Below, in pieces: positions 9,267-17,633 of a DNA stretch of 64,000 nucleotides. A program made the position numbers and the translations under genes. Numbering within the stretch: the first letter of the stretch is position 1; every line of letters starts with the position of its first letter. The notes below the pieces were generated by a model that was given only the letters and a program-made list of their open reading frames with translations, ran no database searches and was not told the DNA's origin. Location: NCBI RefSeq assembly GCF_001661495.1, contig NZ_BDDT01000007.1, positions 124,001 through 188,000 on the forward strand, in the 5' to 3' direction. This DNA is from Pseudoalteromonas prydzensis. GTDB taxonomy: Bacteria; Pseudomonadota; Gammaproteobacteria; Enterobacterales; Alteromonadaceae.

Positions 9267-10529
9267 ATGGCACATGTCACACACACTTTGGCAGAGAACG
9301 AACATAGCCAGCAACCTATGAGCAAGCAAACGTTTGCTTTAACGTCGTTGACCACACTGTTTTTTATGTGGGGATTTATTACCTGCTTAAATGATATTTT
9401 GATCCCGTATTTAAAAGGCATGTTTTCGCTTAATTACACGCAGGCTATGCTAATCCAGTTTTGCTTTTTTGGTGCTTATTTTGTGATGTCGATTCCTGCA
9501 GGGAAGTTGGTCAGTAAGATAGGTTATCAGTTTGGTATTGTTGTCGGGCTTGTGGTCGCCGCTATTGGTTGTGCGCTTTTCTATCCAGCAGCAGTCGCAC
9601 ATGTTTATGAGTTATTTTTACTGGCGTTGTTTGTATTAGCGTCTGGTATCACTATTCTACAAGTATCAGCAAATCCGTATGTGAGTGTACTTGGCTCGCC
9701 TAAAACAGCTTCATCACGCTTAACGATGACCCAAGCATTCAATTCATTAGGCACTACCATAGCGCCTATTTTTGGCGGTTGGTTAATTTTAACTGAAGTG
9801 AGCCAAGCAACAGCTGAGCAAGTTAAATTCCCTTATTTAATGTTGTCAGCCAGTTTATTAGTCCTTGCGGTTATCTTTGCATTTTTAAAGTTGCCTAAAC
9901 TAGGCAAAGAGAGTGACTCAGCAGCACAAAGTCAGCAGGTTGAAGGGTTTGTTGATTTAGGCAGTGTATGGCAATACCGTCATTTACTTTTTGGGGCACT
10001 CGGTATCTTTGTCTACGTTGGGGCTGAAGTTGCCATTGGTAGCTTTTTGGTTGGTTTTTTAACGCTTGATCATATTAGCAGCTTAACGGAGCAACAAGCC
10101 GCTCATTATATTAGTTATTACTTTGCCGGTGCGATGATAGGTCGATTTATTGGTGCGGTTGTGATGCAAAAGTTTGATGCCGGTAAAGTGCTTGCCTGCC
10201 ATGGCTTGCTTGCCATTGTGCTGATTATTATGGCAATGACCGGACAAGGTGGATTCGCTATGTGGGCGCTTTTACTGGTTGGTTTGTGTAACTCAATTAT
10301 GTTCCCAACTATTTTCAGCTTAGCGTTGCAAGGGCTTGGTAAATACACTTCACAAGGCTCAGGTATTCTTTGTTTAGCAATTGTTGGTGGTGCGATTATT
10401 CCATTACTACAAGGTGTGCTCGCTGATAATATTGGTGTGCAGTTAGCACTGATGTTACCAATAGGTTGTTATTTATATATCACTTACTTTGCGCTGTTTG
10501 GCTCAAAAGTATCTTCAACTCGTCATTAA
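9267..10529 (+). CDS. FHS-family sugar:H+ symporter (MFS)
   Basis: A 420-aa inner-membrane transporter of about 12 segments. [20 protein letters not shown] and the [19 protein letters not shown] segment are hallmarks of the fucose-hexose-proton symporter group (FucP/GluP/NagP-like). It starts the plus-strand operon FHS-GH3-GH16, with 16 bases to the GH3 ATG. In such loci this type usually imports the monosaccharide end product, here probably glucose released in the periplasm by GH3. Two LacI-type operators lie upstream. The ribosome site is weak. Confidence 0.9.
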   Translation: MAHVTHTLAENEHSQQPMSKQTFALTSLTTLFFMWGFITCLNDILIPYLKGMFSLNYTQAMLIQFCFFGAYFVMSIPAGKLVSKIGYQFGIVVGLVVAAIGCALFYPAAVAHVYELFLLALFVLASGITILQVSANPYVSVLGSPKTASSRLTMTQAFNSLGTTIAPIFGGWLILTEVSQATAEQVKFPYLMLSASLLVLAVIFAFLKLPKLGKESDSAAQSQQVEGFVDLGSVWQYRHLLFGALGIFVYVGAEVAIGSFLVGFLTLDHISSLTEQQAAHYISYYFAGAMIGRFIGAVVMQKFDAGKVLACHGLLAIVLIIMAMTGQGGFAMWALLLVGLCNSIMFPTIFSLALQGLGKYTSQGSGILCLAIVGGAIIPLLQGVLADNIGVQLALMLPIGCYLYITYFALFGSKVSSTRH

Positions 10530-10545
10530 TATTTAGGTGAAAAAC

Positions 10546-13065
10546 ATGACATTAAAAAAACCATTCACTCTTACTGCGCTAATGATGGCGGCCATAGCGA
10601 TGAACGGCTGCTCAGGGCCTGAAAAAATGCAAACGAGTAAAGTAGTCGATAACGAAATTTGGCCAAAAATTACCACAGGCATTAAAGATGATGCCGACAT
10701 GGAAGCGGCAATTGCGAAACTGTTAAATAGCATGACCTTGGAGCAAAAAATTGCGCAAATGATCCAACCTGAAATTCGCGATATAACAGTCGAAGATATG
10801 CGCAAATATGGCTTTGGTTCTTATTTAAATGGTGGCGGGGCGTTTCCTAATAACAATAAACACGCAACCGCGGCTGATTGGATAGAGCTTGCTGAGAAAA
10901 TGTATCAAGCATCAGTGGATGATTCCCTTGATGGCATTAATATTCCTACAATGTGGGGAACCGATGCAGTACATGGCCATAACAATGTGATTGGCGCAAC
11001 CTTGTTCCCACATAACATAGGTTTAGGTGCTACTAATAATCCTGCATTAATTGAAAAAATAGCCGCAGCCACTGCGCAAGAAGTAATGGTAACAGGCATT
11101 GATTGGGTATTTGCACCAACTGTAGCCGTCGTGCGTGACGATCGTTGGGGTCGTACTTACGAAGGGTATTCAGAAGATCCTGAAATTGTACGTGATTATT
11201 CAGCGGCAATCGTAAAAGGTTTGCAAGGTGCGGTTGATAAAGATTTCTTATCTGATGAGCGTGTAATTAGTACCGTGAAGCACTTTTTAGGCGATGGTGG
11301 AACGCAAGGCGGTGATGACCAAGGTGATAACATTGCATCAGAGCAAGAACTGTTCGACATTCATGCACAAGGCTATGTTGGCGGTTTAGGTGCGGGCGCA
11401 CAAACAGTGATGGCGTCATTTAATAGTTGGCATGGTGAAAAAATTCATGGCAGCAAATACTTATTGACCGATGTGCTCAAAGGAAAAATGGGTTTTGATG
11501 GTTTTGTTGTAGGTGACTGGAACGGTCACGGGCAAATTGACGGTTGTACAAACGGTAACTGTGCACAAGCAGCGAATGCTGGTTTGGATGTGTACATGGT
11601 GCCAACCGATGCCTGGAAACCGCTTTATGAAAATTTAATTGCTCAAGTAAAAAGTGGCGATATTGCGCAAAGCCGAATTGACGATGCCGTGACTCGTATT
11701 TTACGCGTGAAAATGCGCGCAGGTTTATTTGATAAACCAAGCCCAGCGCAGCGTCCGTTATCAGGTAAAACAGAAGTAATCGGTAGCGCAGAGCACCGCG
11801 CTGTGGCAAAGCAAGCGGTACGTGAGTCATTAGTTTTACTTAAAAATAAACAACAGCTATTACCACTTTCACCTAAAGCAAATGTGCTTGTGGCAGGTTT
11901 AGGTGCTGATAATATTGGTATGCAATCAGGTGGCTGGAGTATTACATGGCAAGGGACTGGTAACGAAAATAGCGATTTCCCAGGTGGTACCTCGATTTTG
12001 GATGGTATTGAACACACCGTTAAGCAAGCAGGCGGGCAAGTTCAGTATGACTTAAATGGTGAGTTCAATACTCGTCCAGATGTTGCAATCGTGGTGTTTG
12101 GTGAGCAACCTTATGCAGAAGGCAACGGCGACTTAGACAACCTTGAATATCAACGTGGTAATAAAACAGATTTAGCCTTGTTGCGTAAGTTTAAAAAAGC
12201 AGGTATTCCAGTCGTATCGCTATTTATTAGTGGTCGCCCGATGTGGGTAAATGCAGAATTAAATGCCAGTGATGCCTTTGTTGCTACTTGGCTGCCAGGT
12301 AGTGAAGGGGATGCCTTGAGCGATGTGTTATTTGCCAATGCTGATGGTTCTATAAATCATGATTTCAAAGGTAAGCTATCATTCTCGTGGCCGAATAACC
12401 CAATCGACAATGCCAATCGAGGAGACGCTGATTACTCGCCGTTGTTGCCGTATGGTTTTGGTTTAACCTATACAGATAAAAACACCTTAAGTGATGACCT
12501 TCCAGAGCAAAGCCAAGGAACACAGCAGCTTGAGGACTTAGTGTTATTTGAACGTGCGGTAAAAGCGCCGTGGAGCCTACAGTTGCAAAGTGGTGAGCAA
12601 CAAAAAACCATGGCAAGCAGCCGAGAGTCTGTTGGTGCAATCAGCGTTAAAACCTTTGATAAAGACGTGCAAGAAGATGCGCGTGCTATCACTTTTACCG
12701 GTGAAGAGCTTGCAGCAGTACGATTAATGGCGCCGTTCCCATCTGACTTACGTTCGTTTGTTGAAAAACAAGGGCAGCTACAGATGCAGATCAAAGTCGA
12801 CAAAGCAGGCACCAGCCCATTGTGGTTAGGTATGCAGTGTGGTGATGATTGCCAAGGTAAATTAGATATTACCGAACAACTAAATAATGATTCACAGTGG
12901 CAAACACTGAATATTGATTTAGCGTGTTTTGCTGAGCAAAATGTAAACCTAGGTCAAGTGTTCTCACCATGGCAATTAAGCACTCAAGGTGATTGGCAGC
13001 TATCAATTGCTAAATTAGCAGTAAGCACTGAACATGCACAGGAGTCAGCTATTTTATGTCAATAA
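10546..13065 (+). CDS. Glycoside hydrolase family 3 exo-beta-glucanase lipoprotein
   Basis: An 839-aa protein with a lipoprotein signal ending in MNGCSG, so probably membrane-anchored in the periplasm or outer membrane. The GH3 core contains WGTDAVHGHNNV, KHFLGDGGTQGGDDQ and the nucleophile Asp near residue 324 in FVVGDWNGH, followed by the alpha/beta sandwich domain (GGWSITWQG, FGEQPYAEGNGD). A C-terminal extension of about 200 residues contains Cys pairs. Length and layout resemble the marine exo-1,3/1,4-beta-glucanases of the ExoP type. ATG at 10546 is chosen over GTG at 10537 because AGGTG sits 4-6 bases before the ATG. Its 3' end overlaps the GH16 gene by 10 bases. Confidence 0.93.
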   Translation: MTLKKPFTLTALMMAAIAMNGCSGPEKMQTSKVVDNEIWPKITTGIKDDADMEAAIAKLLNSMTLEQKIAQMIQPEIRDITVEDMRKYGFGSYLNGGGAFPNNNKHATAADWIELAEKMYQASVDDSLDGINIPTMWGTDAVHGHNNVIGATLFPHNIGLGATNNPALIEKIAAATAQEVMVTGIDWVFAPTVAVVRDDRWGRTYEGYSEDPEIVRDYSAAIVKGLQGAVDKDFLSDERVISTVKHFLGDGGTQGGDDQGDNIASEQELFDIHAQGYVGGLGAGAQTVMASFNSWHGEKIHGSKYLLTDVLKGKMGFDGFVVGDWNGHGQIDGCTNGNCAQAANAGLDVYMVPTDAWKPLYENLIAQVKSGDIAQSRIDDAVTRILRVKMRAGLFDKPSPAQRPLSGKTEVIGSAEHRAVAKQAVRESLVLLKNKQQLLPLSPKANVLVAGLGADNIGMQSGGWSITWQGTGNENSDFPGGTSILDGIEHTVKQAGGQVQYDLNGEFNTRPDVAIVVFGEQPYAEGNGDLDNLEYQRGNKTDLALLRKFKKAGIPVVSLFISGRPMWVNAELNASDAFVATWLPGSEGDALSDVLFANADGSINHDFKGKLSFSWPNNPIDNANRGDADYSPLLPYGFGLTYTDKNTLSDDLPEQSQGTQQLEDLVLFERAVKAPWSLQLQSGEQQKTMASSRESVGAISVKTFDKDVQEDARAITFTGEELAAVRLMAPFPSDLRSFVEKQGQLQMQIKVDKAGTSPLWLGMQCGDDCQGKLDITEQLNNDSQWQTLNIDLACFAEQNVNLGQVFSPWQLSTQGDWQLSIAKLAVSTEHAQESAILCQ

Positions 13066-14093
13066 AAACTCCTGCAATTATCTTGTTGGCAGGCGCACTT
13101 AGCGCCTGCCAACAGGTAGAACAAACAGAACCTGTCACTGCCAGTTTGGGTGAAGGCTGGCAACTCGTTTGGCAAGATGAATTTAATGGCTCACAAATTG
13201 ACTCACAAAAGTGGCAGCATGAAGTCAATTGTCGTGGTGGCGGAAATGACGAGAAGCAGTGTTATACCGCCCGAGCAGAAAACAGTTTTGTTGAGCAAGG
13301 GTTGTTACATCTCGTTGCCATTAAAGAGCAGTACACGGGTCCTAAATTTAATCGTGATGAGGTTAATAGCGATGCAGAGCGCTCACTCACCCAAACCCAA
13401 CCGTTTACCTCTGCACGATTACGCAGCAAGGGCTTAGGGGATTGGCGATATGGTCGCTTTGAAATTCGTGCTAAGTTGCCTGCGGGGCAAGGTGCATGGC
13501 CGGCGATTTGGATGCTACCTACTGATTGGGAGTATGGCCGTTGGGCTTCTTCTGGCGAAATTGATATTATGGAAGCGGTTAATCTTAAAGTGCCAACAGA
13601 TGATAAAACGGCGCCCGTAGGCACTTTAGAGAGTCGTGTGCATGGTACTTTGCATTATGGCGGTCCAGCCCCTAAAAATGTATACAGTGGCACAGCCTAT
13701 ACTTTTGCTGGCGATCAAAATCCTGCCGATACCTTTCATGTTTATGCCCTTGAGTGGCAGCAAGATGAAATGCGCTGGTATGTAGATGATATTCATTTTG
13801 CCACCTTTAAAAGTGAGCAGTGGTATTCTGCCAGTGAACAAGCTGACGGCACATTAATTGAAAACCCAGGATTTGCACCTTTTGATAAGCGTTTTCATAT
13901 GCTGTTAAACTTTGCCGTCGGCGGTAATTGGCCTGCCAACGTGAATGAAAAAGGCGTGGATGAAAGTGGCTTTCCAAAACAGATGCTGGTGGATTATGTG
14001 CGAGTATTTGAGTGTAGTGTTAACCCACAAACGGGCAAAGGCTGCGCAACTTATCAAGATTCTGCTAAGCAGATAATCGGTAAACGACTTTAA
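13056..14093 (+). CDS. Glycoside hydrolase family 16 endo-beta-1,3-glucanase (laminarinase) lipoprotein
   Basis: A 345-aa secreted lipoprotein: the signal ends LLAGALSACQQ, with a lipobox LSAC. The GH16 domain starts at WQLVWQDEFNGS, carries WPAIWMLP and has the catalytic motif GEIDIMEAV, with Glu168 as nucleophile, Asp170 as helper and Glu173 as acid/base. This form is usual for bacterial laminarinases. It has no extra carbohydrate-binding module. It overlaps GH3 by 10 bases, so the two are probably translationally coupled: GH16 cuts the polymer and GH3 trims the ends. It is the strongest evidence that the substrate is a beta-1,3-glucan. Confidence 0.93.
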   Translation: MSIKTPAIILLAGALSACQQVEQTEPVTASLGEGWQLVWQDEFNGSQIDSQKWQHEVNCRGGGNDEKQCYTARAENSFVEQGLLHLVAIKEQYTGPKFNRDEVNSDAERSLTQTQPFTSARLRSKGLGDWRYGRFEIRAKLPAGQGAWPAIWMLPTDWEYGRWASSGEIDIMEAVNLKVPTDDKTAPVGTLESRVHGTLHYGGPAPKNVYSGTAYTFAGDQNPADTFHVYALEWQQDEMRWYVDDIHFATFKSEQWYSASEQADGTLIENPGFAPFDKRFHMLLNFAVGGNWPANVNEKGVDESGFPKQMLVDYVRVFECSVNPQTGKGCATYQDSAKQIIGKRL

Positions 14094-14102
14094 GTTATTT
14101 GG

Positions 14103-14155
14103 GTCTTTAGCCTGGCGTTACATCGCCGAACTCGTTGTAATCGCAGGCTTAAGAC
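14103..14155. repeat. Imperfect 12-bp inverted repeat between convergent genes
   Basis: Arms at 14103-14114 (GTCTTTAGCCTG) and 14144-14155 (CAGGCTTAAGAC) pair with a single mismatch around a 29-base loop that could pair weakly inside. There is no T-run after either arm, so it is not a classical intrinsic terminator. It lies between the converging GH16 and cupin genes. It may be a transcription-ending structure or a copy of an intergenic palindromic repeat; only one copy was noticed here. Confidence 0.5.
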
Positions 14156-14172
14156 TCATCTCAGTTCTAGTA

Positions 14173-15198
14173 TTAACGATTTAATTTTTGTAGTAATAAC
14201 TGGCGAATTTTTCGTGCAGTCAGTTCATCCACTTCCCCAAGAATGCCTTTTACATCATCAGGTGTGTGTTCACCAAGCTTAACATCATCATTAAATACAT
14301 AATGATTAAAGAAGGTCTGCCAGTGAGCTTTATGGCTAGCGGGCAAATCTTTAATCGCCAGCATGCTATGCAGTAGCGCATCAAATGGATTGGCTAAGTG
14401 GTCAGCTGCTTGGCGCCACCAATAGTTAACCAGCACGTTAAATACCCCTGGTGCGCTCACCTGATGCCACCAAAGTGCAGGAATGAATATGCCATCCCCT
14501 GGTGATAACTTTGCGCTCAGCGCGCTGTGTAGCGCCTGTTCAAAGCGGGGAAAACGGTCCAAGTCAGGGGCGGTAAAGTCCACTAAGCTGACGGCTTGTC
14601 CTGCTGGGGTAAATTCCAGCGGGCCAATATATAAGTTATCTACTTGCTCTGGCGGGAATAATATGAATTCACGGCTGCCGGCTGCCACACAGGCAAGGTT
14701 GTCGGCATTATCATAATGGGCGGCAATTTGGCTGTGATTACCTACCCATAAGCTCTTTAAACAGTGATGCGACGTGACCACTAACGGGTTACTAACATTA
14801 AACTGCGGCGCACAATAATCACACGCCGTTGAGCCCATATAATAAGAGTCTGGTTCGGCTATCGTCTTCGCTTGTTCTAATTGGCCAAGTAATGCAACTA
14901 AATTGCTGGCATATTGGCTAAAGTTAAAGCCGCTCATATCAGCATTATAAAAGTATCGACCTTGCTCTTTAGCAGGGGCTGAAAATGCCCGCACCGGTGA
15001 GTCGCTCGCAAGGCTTTTTAAATAACTCAGCGCCTGTTGATCGCTTTGTTTGGCTTGCTCAACCATAGGCCAGTGCGTGCATACGTCTTTGATCACAATA
15101 GGGATTGTTTGCTCGGCTAAAAAGCTCGGCAAGTCGTCGATGTCATCAATATGGTATTGCCTGACTTGCTGCTTTATTTGTTGAGCTGCGCTTGGCAT
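14173..15198 (-). CDS. Cupin-like (JmjC/cupin_8) protein
   Basis: A 341-aa protein from the ATG at 15198, which shares a base with the SapC stop (TAATG), suggesting coupling; an in-frame ATG at 15213 would add five residues. The double-stranded beta-helix shows HYDNADN (iron-binding HxD) and the distal His in ALWWHQVSAPG, the pattern of JmjC/FIH-like Fe(II)/2-oxoglutarate hydroxylases. KLSPGDGIFIPALWWHQV is the usual cupin_8 signature. A Cys-containing stretch TACDYCAPQ lies before it. Genes like this recur beside SapC and halogenase genes at TonB-receptor loci. Its substrate is unknown; hydroxylation of a protein or of a small molecule are both possible. Confidence 0.8.
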   Translation of the reverse strand: MPSAAQQIKQQVRQYHIDDIDDLPSFLAEQTIPIVIKDVCTHWPMVEQAKQSDQQALSYLKSLASDSPVRAFSAPAKEQGRYFYNADMSGFNFSQYASNLVALLGQLEQAKTIAEPDSYYMGSTACDYCAPQFNVSNPLVVTSHHCLKSLWVGNHSQIAAHYDNADNLACVAAGSREFILFPPEQVDNLYIGPLEFTPAGQAVSLVDFTAPDLDRFPRFEQALHSALSAKLSPGDGIFIPALWWHQVSAPGVFNVLVNYWWRQAADHLANPFDALLHSMLAIKDLPASHKAHWQTFFNHYVFNDDVKLGEHTPDDVKGILGEVDELTARKIRQLLLQKLNR

Positions 15199-15923
15199 TA
15201 CTGCTGCGCCCATTTTTTATTAAGTAAGGTAGGGATCTGCTCAAGCGATGCAATTGCCATATAAATAGCCTGCAAATAACCACTGTGCTGTAAGGTTTGC
15301 AGTTGCTCGCTAGTAAGGGTATTTAAGCTTTGTTGATTGATAGTATAAAAACCGCCGACAGTGACTTTATCAGCATTTTTTTGCTGGTATTCAATTGCAA
15401 ATGCTTCGAGTAAATCAAGCTCAAGGAGTTGTGAAAAAAAAGCCGGAAGGGCTTGGTTTTCAAGATGTAGGGTATTCAATACTTGAGCAATATGGCTTAA
15501 GTAGTCGCTATTGCCGCCGTGTTCTAAAAACACAGCTTCCCCTTCTGTTGTATTAATACGTGGGCTGTCTAAATCTACATGCACCACTAATGATTGCTCA
15601 GGTATGCCTTGGTTGTACTGCGTTTGCTGGCCGATTAAAAAAGGTTGGCGTTGCATACTCAGTGGTAAATAATTCAGTGCTAAATTGCCTTGTGTATCGA
15701 GTAGTAGGTTTTCGCCATTTTCAAAGCCAAATAAGGCTAATGCTTCAAACTGCCCTGACTGTGGGTGCTTACGAAATACAATGGGTTGATTAGCTTGTAC
15801 TTTAGTGAATTCACTCGGGTAAATAGCTGTGCAGCTGATGTTATCGCCCCATTTTGCGCCACGTTCGGTGATCACTTTTAATTCTTTATGACTAATATTA
15901 TCAAGTAAAACATGGTTGGCCAT
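15198..15923 (-). CDS. SapC-family protein
   Basis: A 241-aa protein of the SapC family, named after a Campylobacter S-layer secretion gene; its biochemical role is not established. The conserved core HKELKVITERGAKWGDNI and IYPSEFTKVQANQPIVFRK, then FGFENGENLLL, is present. No signal peptide or membrane segment is seen. The ribosome site is strong (aggagg, 5 bases before ATG). It lies between the halogenase-like gene and the cupin gene in one unit, the usual neighbours of SapC in carbohydrate TonB loci of Alteromonadales and Caulobacterales. Confidence 0.85.
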   Translation of the reverse strand: MANHVLLDNISHKELKVITERGAKWGDNISCTAIYPSEFTKVQANQPIVFRKHPQSGQFEALALFGFENGENLLLDTQGNLALNYLPLSMQRQPFLIGQQTQYNQGIPEQSLVVHVDLDSPRINTTEGEAVFLEHGGNSDYLSHIAQVLNTLHLENQALPAFFSQLLELDLLEAFAIEYQQKNADKVTVGGFYTINQQSLNTLTSEQLQTLQHSGYLQAIYMAIASLEQIPTLLNKKWAQQ

Positions 15924-15979
15924 GTGGCCTCCTGATTTTAAATAAAGTTAATTCAATTGGTTAACTTAAACCTGTTAAG

Positions 15980-17533
15980 TTAAATAGGCTGTAAACCAAA
16001 CTTTTGAATATGTTCCAGTAACTGGCGGTTAGTGGGTAAGTTGGCTAACCCTTGCTTTGCAGCTTGCTGATTATTGGTAAAATGCTCAATGATACTCGCG
16101 GGCATGTTCATTTTAGGAAATGCCGGTAAGTGCTTCATACCGTATAAAATAAACTGATAACTCGCCGCTGAAAACACTTCTTGGGCACGGTCAAAATCAT
16201 TGAGCCAAGGACTTTGATATTGCCATAGCGCAAGGTTATCAAGCAGGGTTTGCGGTATTGTGCTGGTATCTCTATGTGCTTGCCAATAGTCGCTACTACG
16301 CTTTGATAACACATAGTGCAGTTTTAAAAACTCAATGATACGCTGCCAACGATAGTGGCATTGTTGATCAAAGCGTTTACTGAGCTGAGGCATGGCATTG
16401 CGGTGAGTTGGAAAGTTTGCCAGTAGCGTGTTTAAGCCCAGTTCCACCATCACCAAAGCTGAGGCTTCCAGTGGTTCGATAAAGCCTGCTGACATACCAA
16501 TTGCGATACAGTTTTTATGCCAAAACTGTGTTCGATAGCCTGGTTGAAAGCTCAATTCGCGGATGGTTAACTGGCTTACATCAAGCTCACTTTGTGTGGT
16601 TTTTAAATAACTCAGTAGCTTATCTTTTGCGCCTTGATTAGTTTCATATTCACTCGAGTAAACCATACCAACACCACGGCGAGTTTGTAAGCCGATATCC
16701 CAAATCCAGCCGCTATCTTGGGCTGTTGCTTTAGTGTATGAAAGGATCTCTTGTTTACTGTTCGCATAGGGGACTTGCACAGCTACTGCGCGGTTATTAA
16801 ACAGAATATGTTGTTGTGATTCGAGTGGTACCTGATAGTGCTTATCAATTAAGCGACCATGGTGGCCTGAGCAATCAATAAATAAGTCGCCAGTGATCAG
16901 GCCGTGATCACGGGTTTTTACCCCATTTATATAACCCTCTTCATCGTTGATAACTTCATCAACATGACTGAGTAAATGATTGACATTGAGCTTATCAACG
17001 CAGTGACGCATTAATAGTTGCGCAAACTTTCCTGCATCTAAATGATAGCCGTAGTTTGCCTGTGCTTGGTAGTCGCTGTGTAAATGTGTTTTTGGCGCTT
17101 TGTGGTGATCGCAAAAATAGCTTTGGCTTGCAACGGCATGGCTAAAGCTAACTGCTTGCTGTTGGGCAAACCAATAAGGTGCTATATTTAGGCTTTGATA
17201 GGCAACAGGTAAACTAAAGGGGTGATAGTAGTAGTCGTTACTGTCGTCATTGCTTTTATCATCGCACCAGCCATCAAAACGAGAACCTTGTTTAAACGAT
17301 GCATCACATTCACGAATGAATTGTGTTTCACTTATACCAATGGTTTTTAAGGTTTTACGCATGGTTGGCCATGTGCCTTCACCCACACCTAAAGTGGCCA
17401 CTTCGGGCGATTCAATAAGGGTAACTTTAGCGTTGTGAGTCAGGTGTCCTTGAGCAGCAATAAGCCCTGCGCTGAGCCAGCCTGCGCTGCCGCCGCCAAT
17501 TATAATGATATGATTTATCGCGGATGTCGCCAT
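15980..17533 (-). CDS. Flavin-dependent tryptophan-halogenase family protein
   Basis: A 517-aa FAD-binding protein with the N-terminal dinucleotide fold IIIIGGGSAGWLSAGLIAAQ and GVGEGTWPTMRKTLKTIGI, both typical of PrnA-like halogenases. ASFKQGSRFDGW holds a Lys at the position expected for the hypohalite-relay lysine. The second family motif WxWxIP reads WIWDIG here, with Gly in place of Pro. No biosynthetic cluster is nearby. Family members beside TonB receptors and SapC are common in carbohydrate loci and their activity there is unproven, so halogenation of tryptophan should not be assumed. First gene of a unit with SapC and cupin. Confidence 0.85.
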   Translation of the reverse strand: MATSAINHIIIIGGGSAGWLSAGLIAAQGHLTHNAKVTLIESPEVATLGVGEGTWPTMRKTLKTIGISETQFIRECDASFKQGSRFDGWCDDKSNDDSNDYYYHPFSLPVAYQSLNIAPYWFAQQQAVSFSHAVASQSYFCDHHKAPKTHLHSDYQAQANYGYHLDAGKFAQLLMRHCVDKLNVNHLLSHVDEVINDEEGYINGVKTRDHGLITGDLFIDCSGHHGRLIDKHYQVPLESQQHILFNNRAVAVQVPYANSKQEILSYTKATAQDSGWIWDIGLQTRRGVGMVYSSEYETNQGAKDKLLSYLKTTQSELDVSQLTIRELSFQPGYRTQFWHKNCIAIGMSAGFIEPLEASALVMVELGLNTLLANFPTHRNAMPQLSKRFDQQCHYRWQRIIEFLKLHYVLSKRSSDYWQAHRDTSTIPQTLLDNLALWQYQSPWLNDFDRAQEVFSAASYQFILYGMKHLPAFPKMNMPASIIEHFTNNQQAAKQGLANLPTNRQLLEHIQKFGLQPI

Positions 17534-17555
17534 TAATAATTACCAAATTAAGTCA

Positions 17556-17581
17556 TATACCCTTGTAATAGGGAGGGTATA
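17556..17581. promoter_or_regulatory. Inverted repeat upstream of the halogenase-like gene
   Basis: An 8-base inverted repeat TATACCCT / AGGGTATA with a 10-base spacer, 23 bases upstream of the halogenase start on the minus strand. It sits between the TonB receptor terminator and the next gene, where a promoter would lie. It could be an operator or a small hairpin. It does not resemble the LacI-type operators in this locus. Confidence 0.35.
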
Positions 17582-17596
17582 AATATCGTAGCAAAA

Positions 17597-17621
17597 AAAA
17601 GCCGCTTTGCAGCGGCTTTTT
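17597..17621 (-). terminator. Intrinsic terminator after the TonB receptor gene
   Basis: A GC-rich stem, AAAAGCCGCT paired with AGCGGCTTTT around TTGC, followed on the minus strand by a run of eight T. It ends the receptor transcript 13 bases after its stop codon. It implies that the halogenase-SapC-cupin unit depends on its own promoter or on read-through. Confidence 0.85.
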
Positions 17622-17633
17622 GACAACAAAATG

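Noticed and set aside
15980..17533. Natural-product biosynthesis cluster suggested by the tryptophan-halogenase homologue
   Set aside because: No peptide synthetase, polyketide or other biosynthetic genes nearby; neighbours are SapC, cupin and sugar genes.
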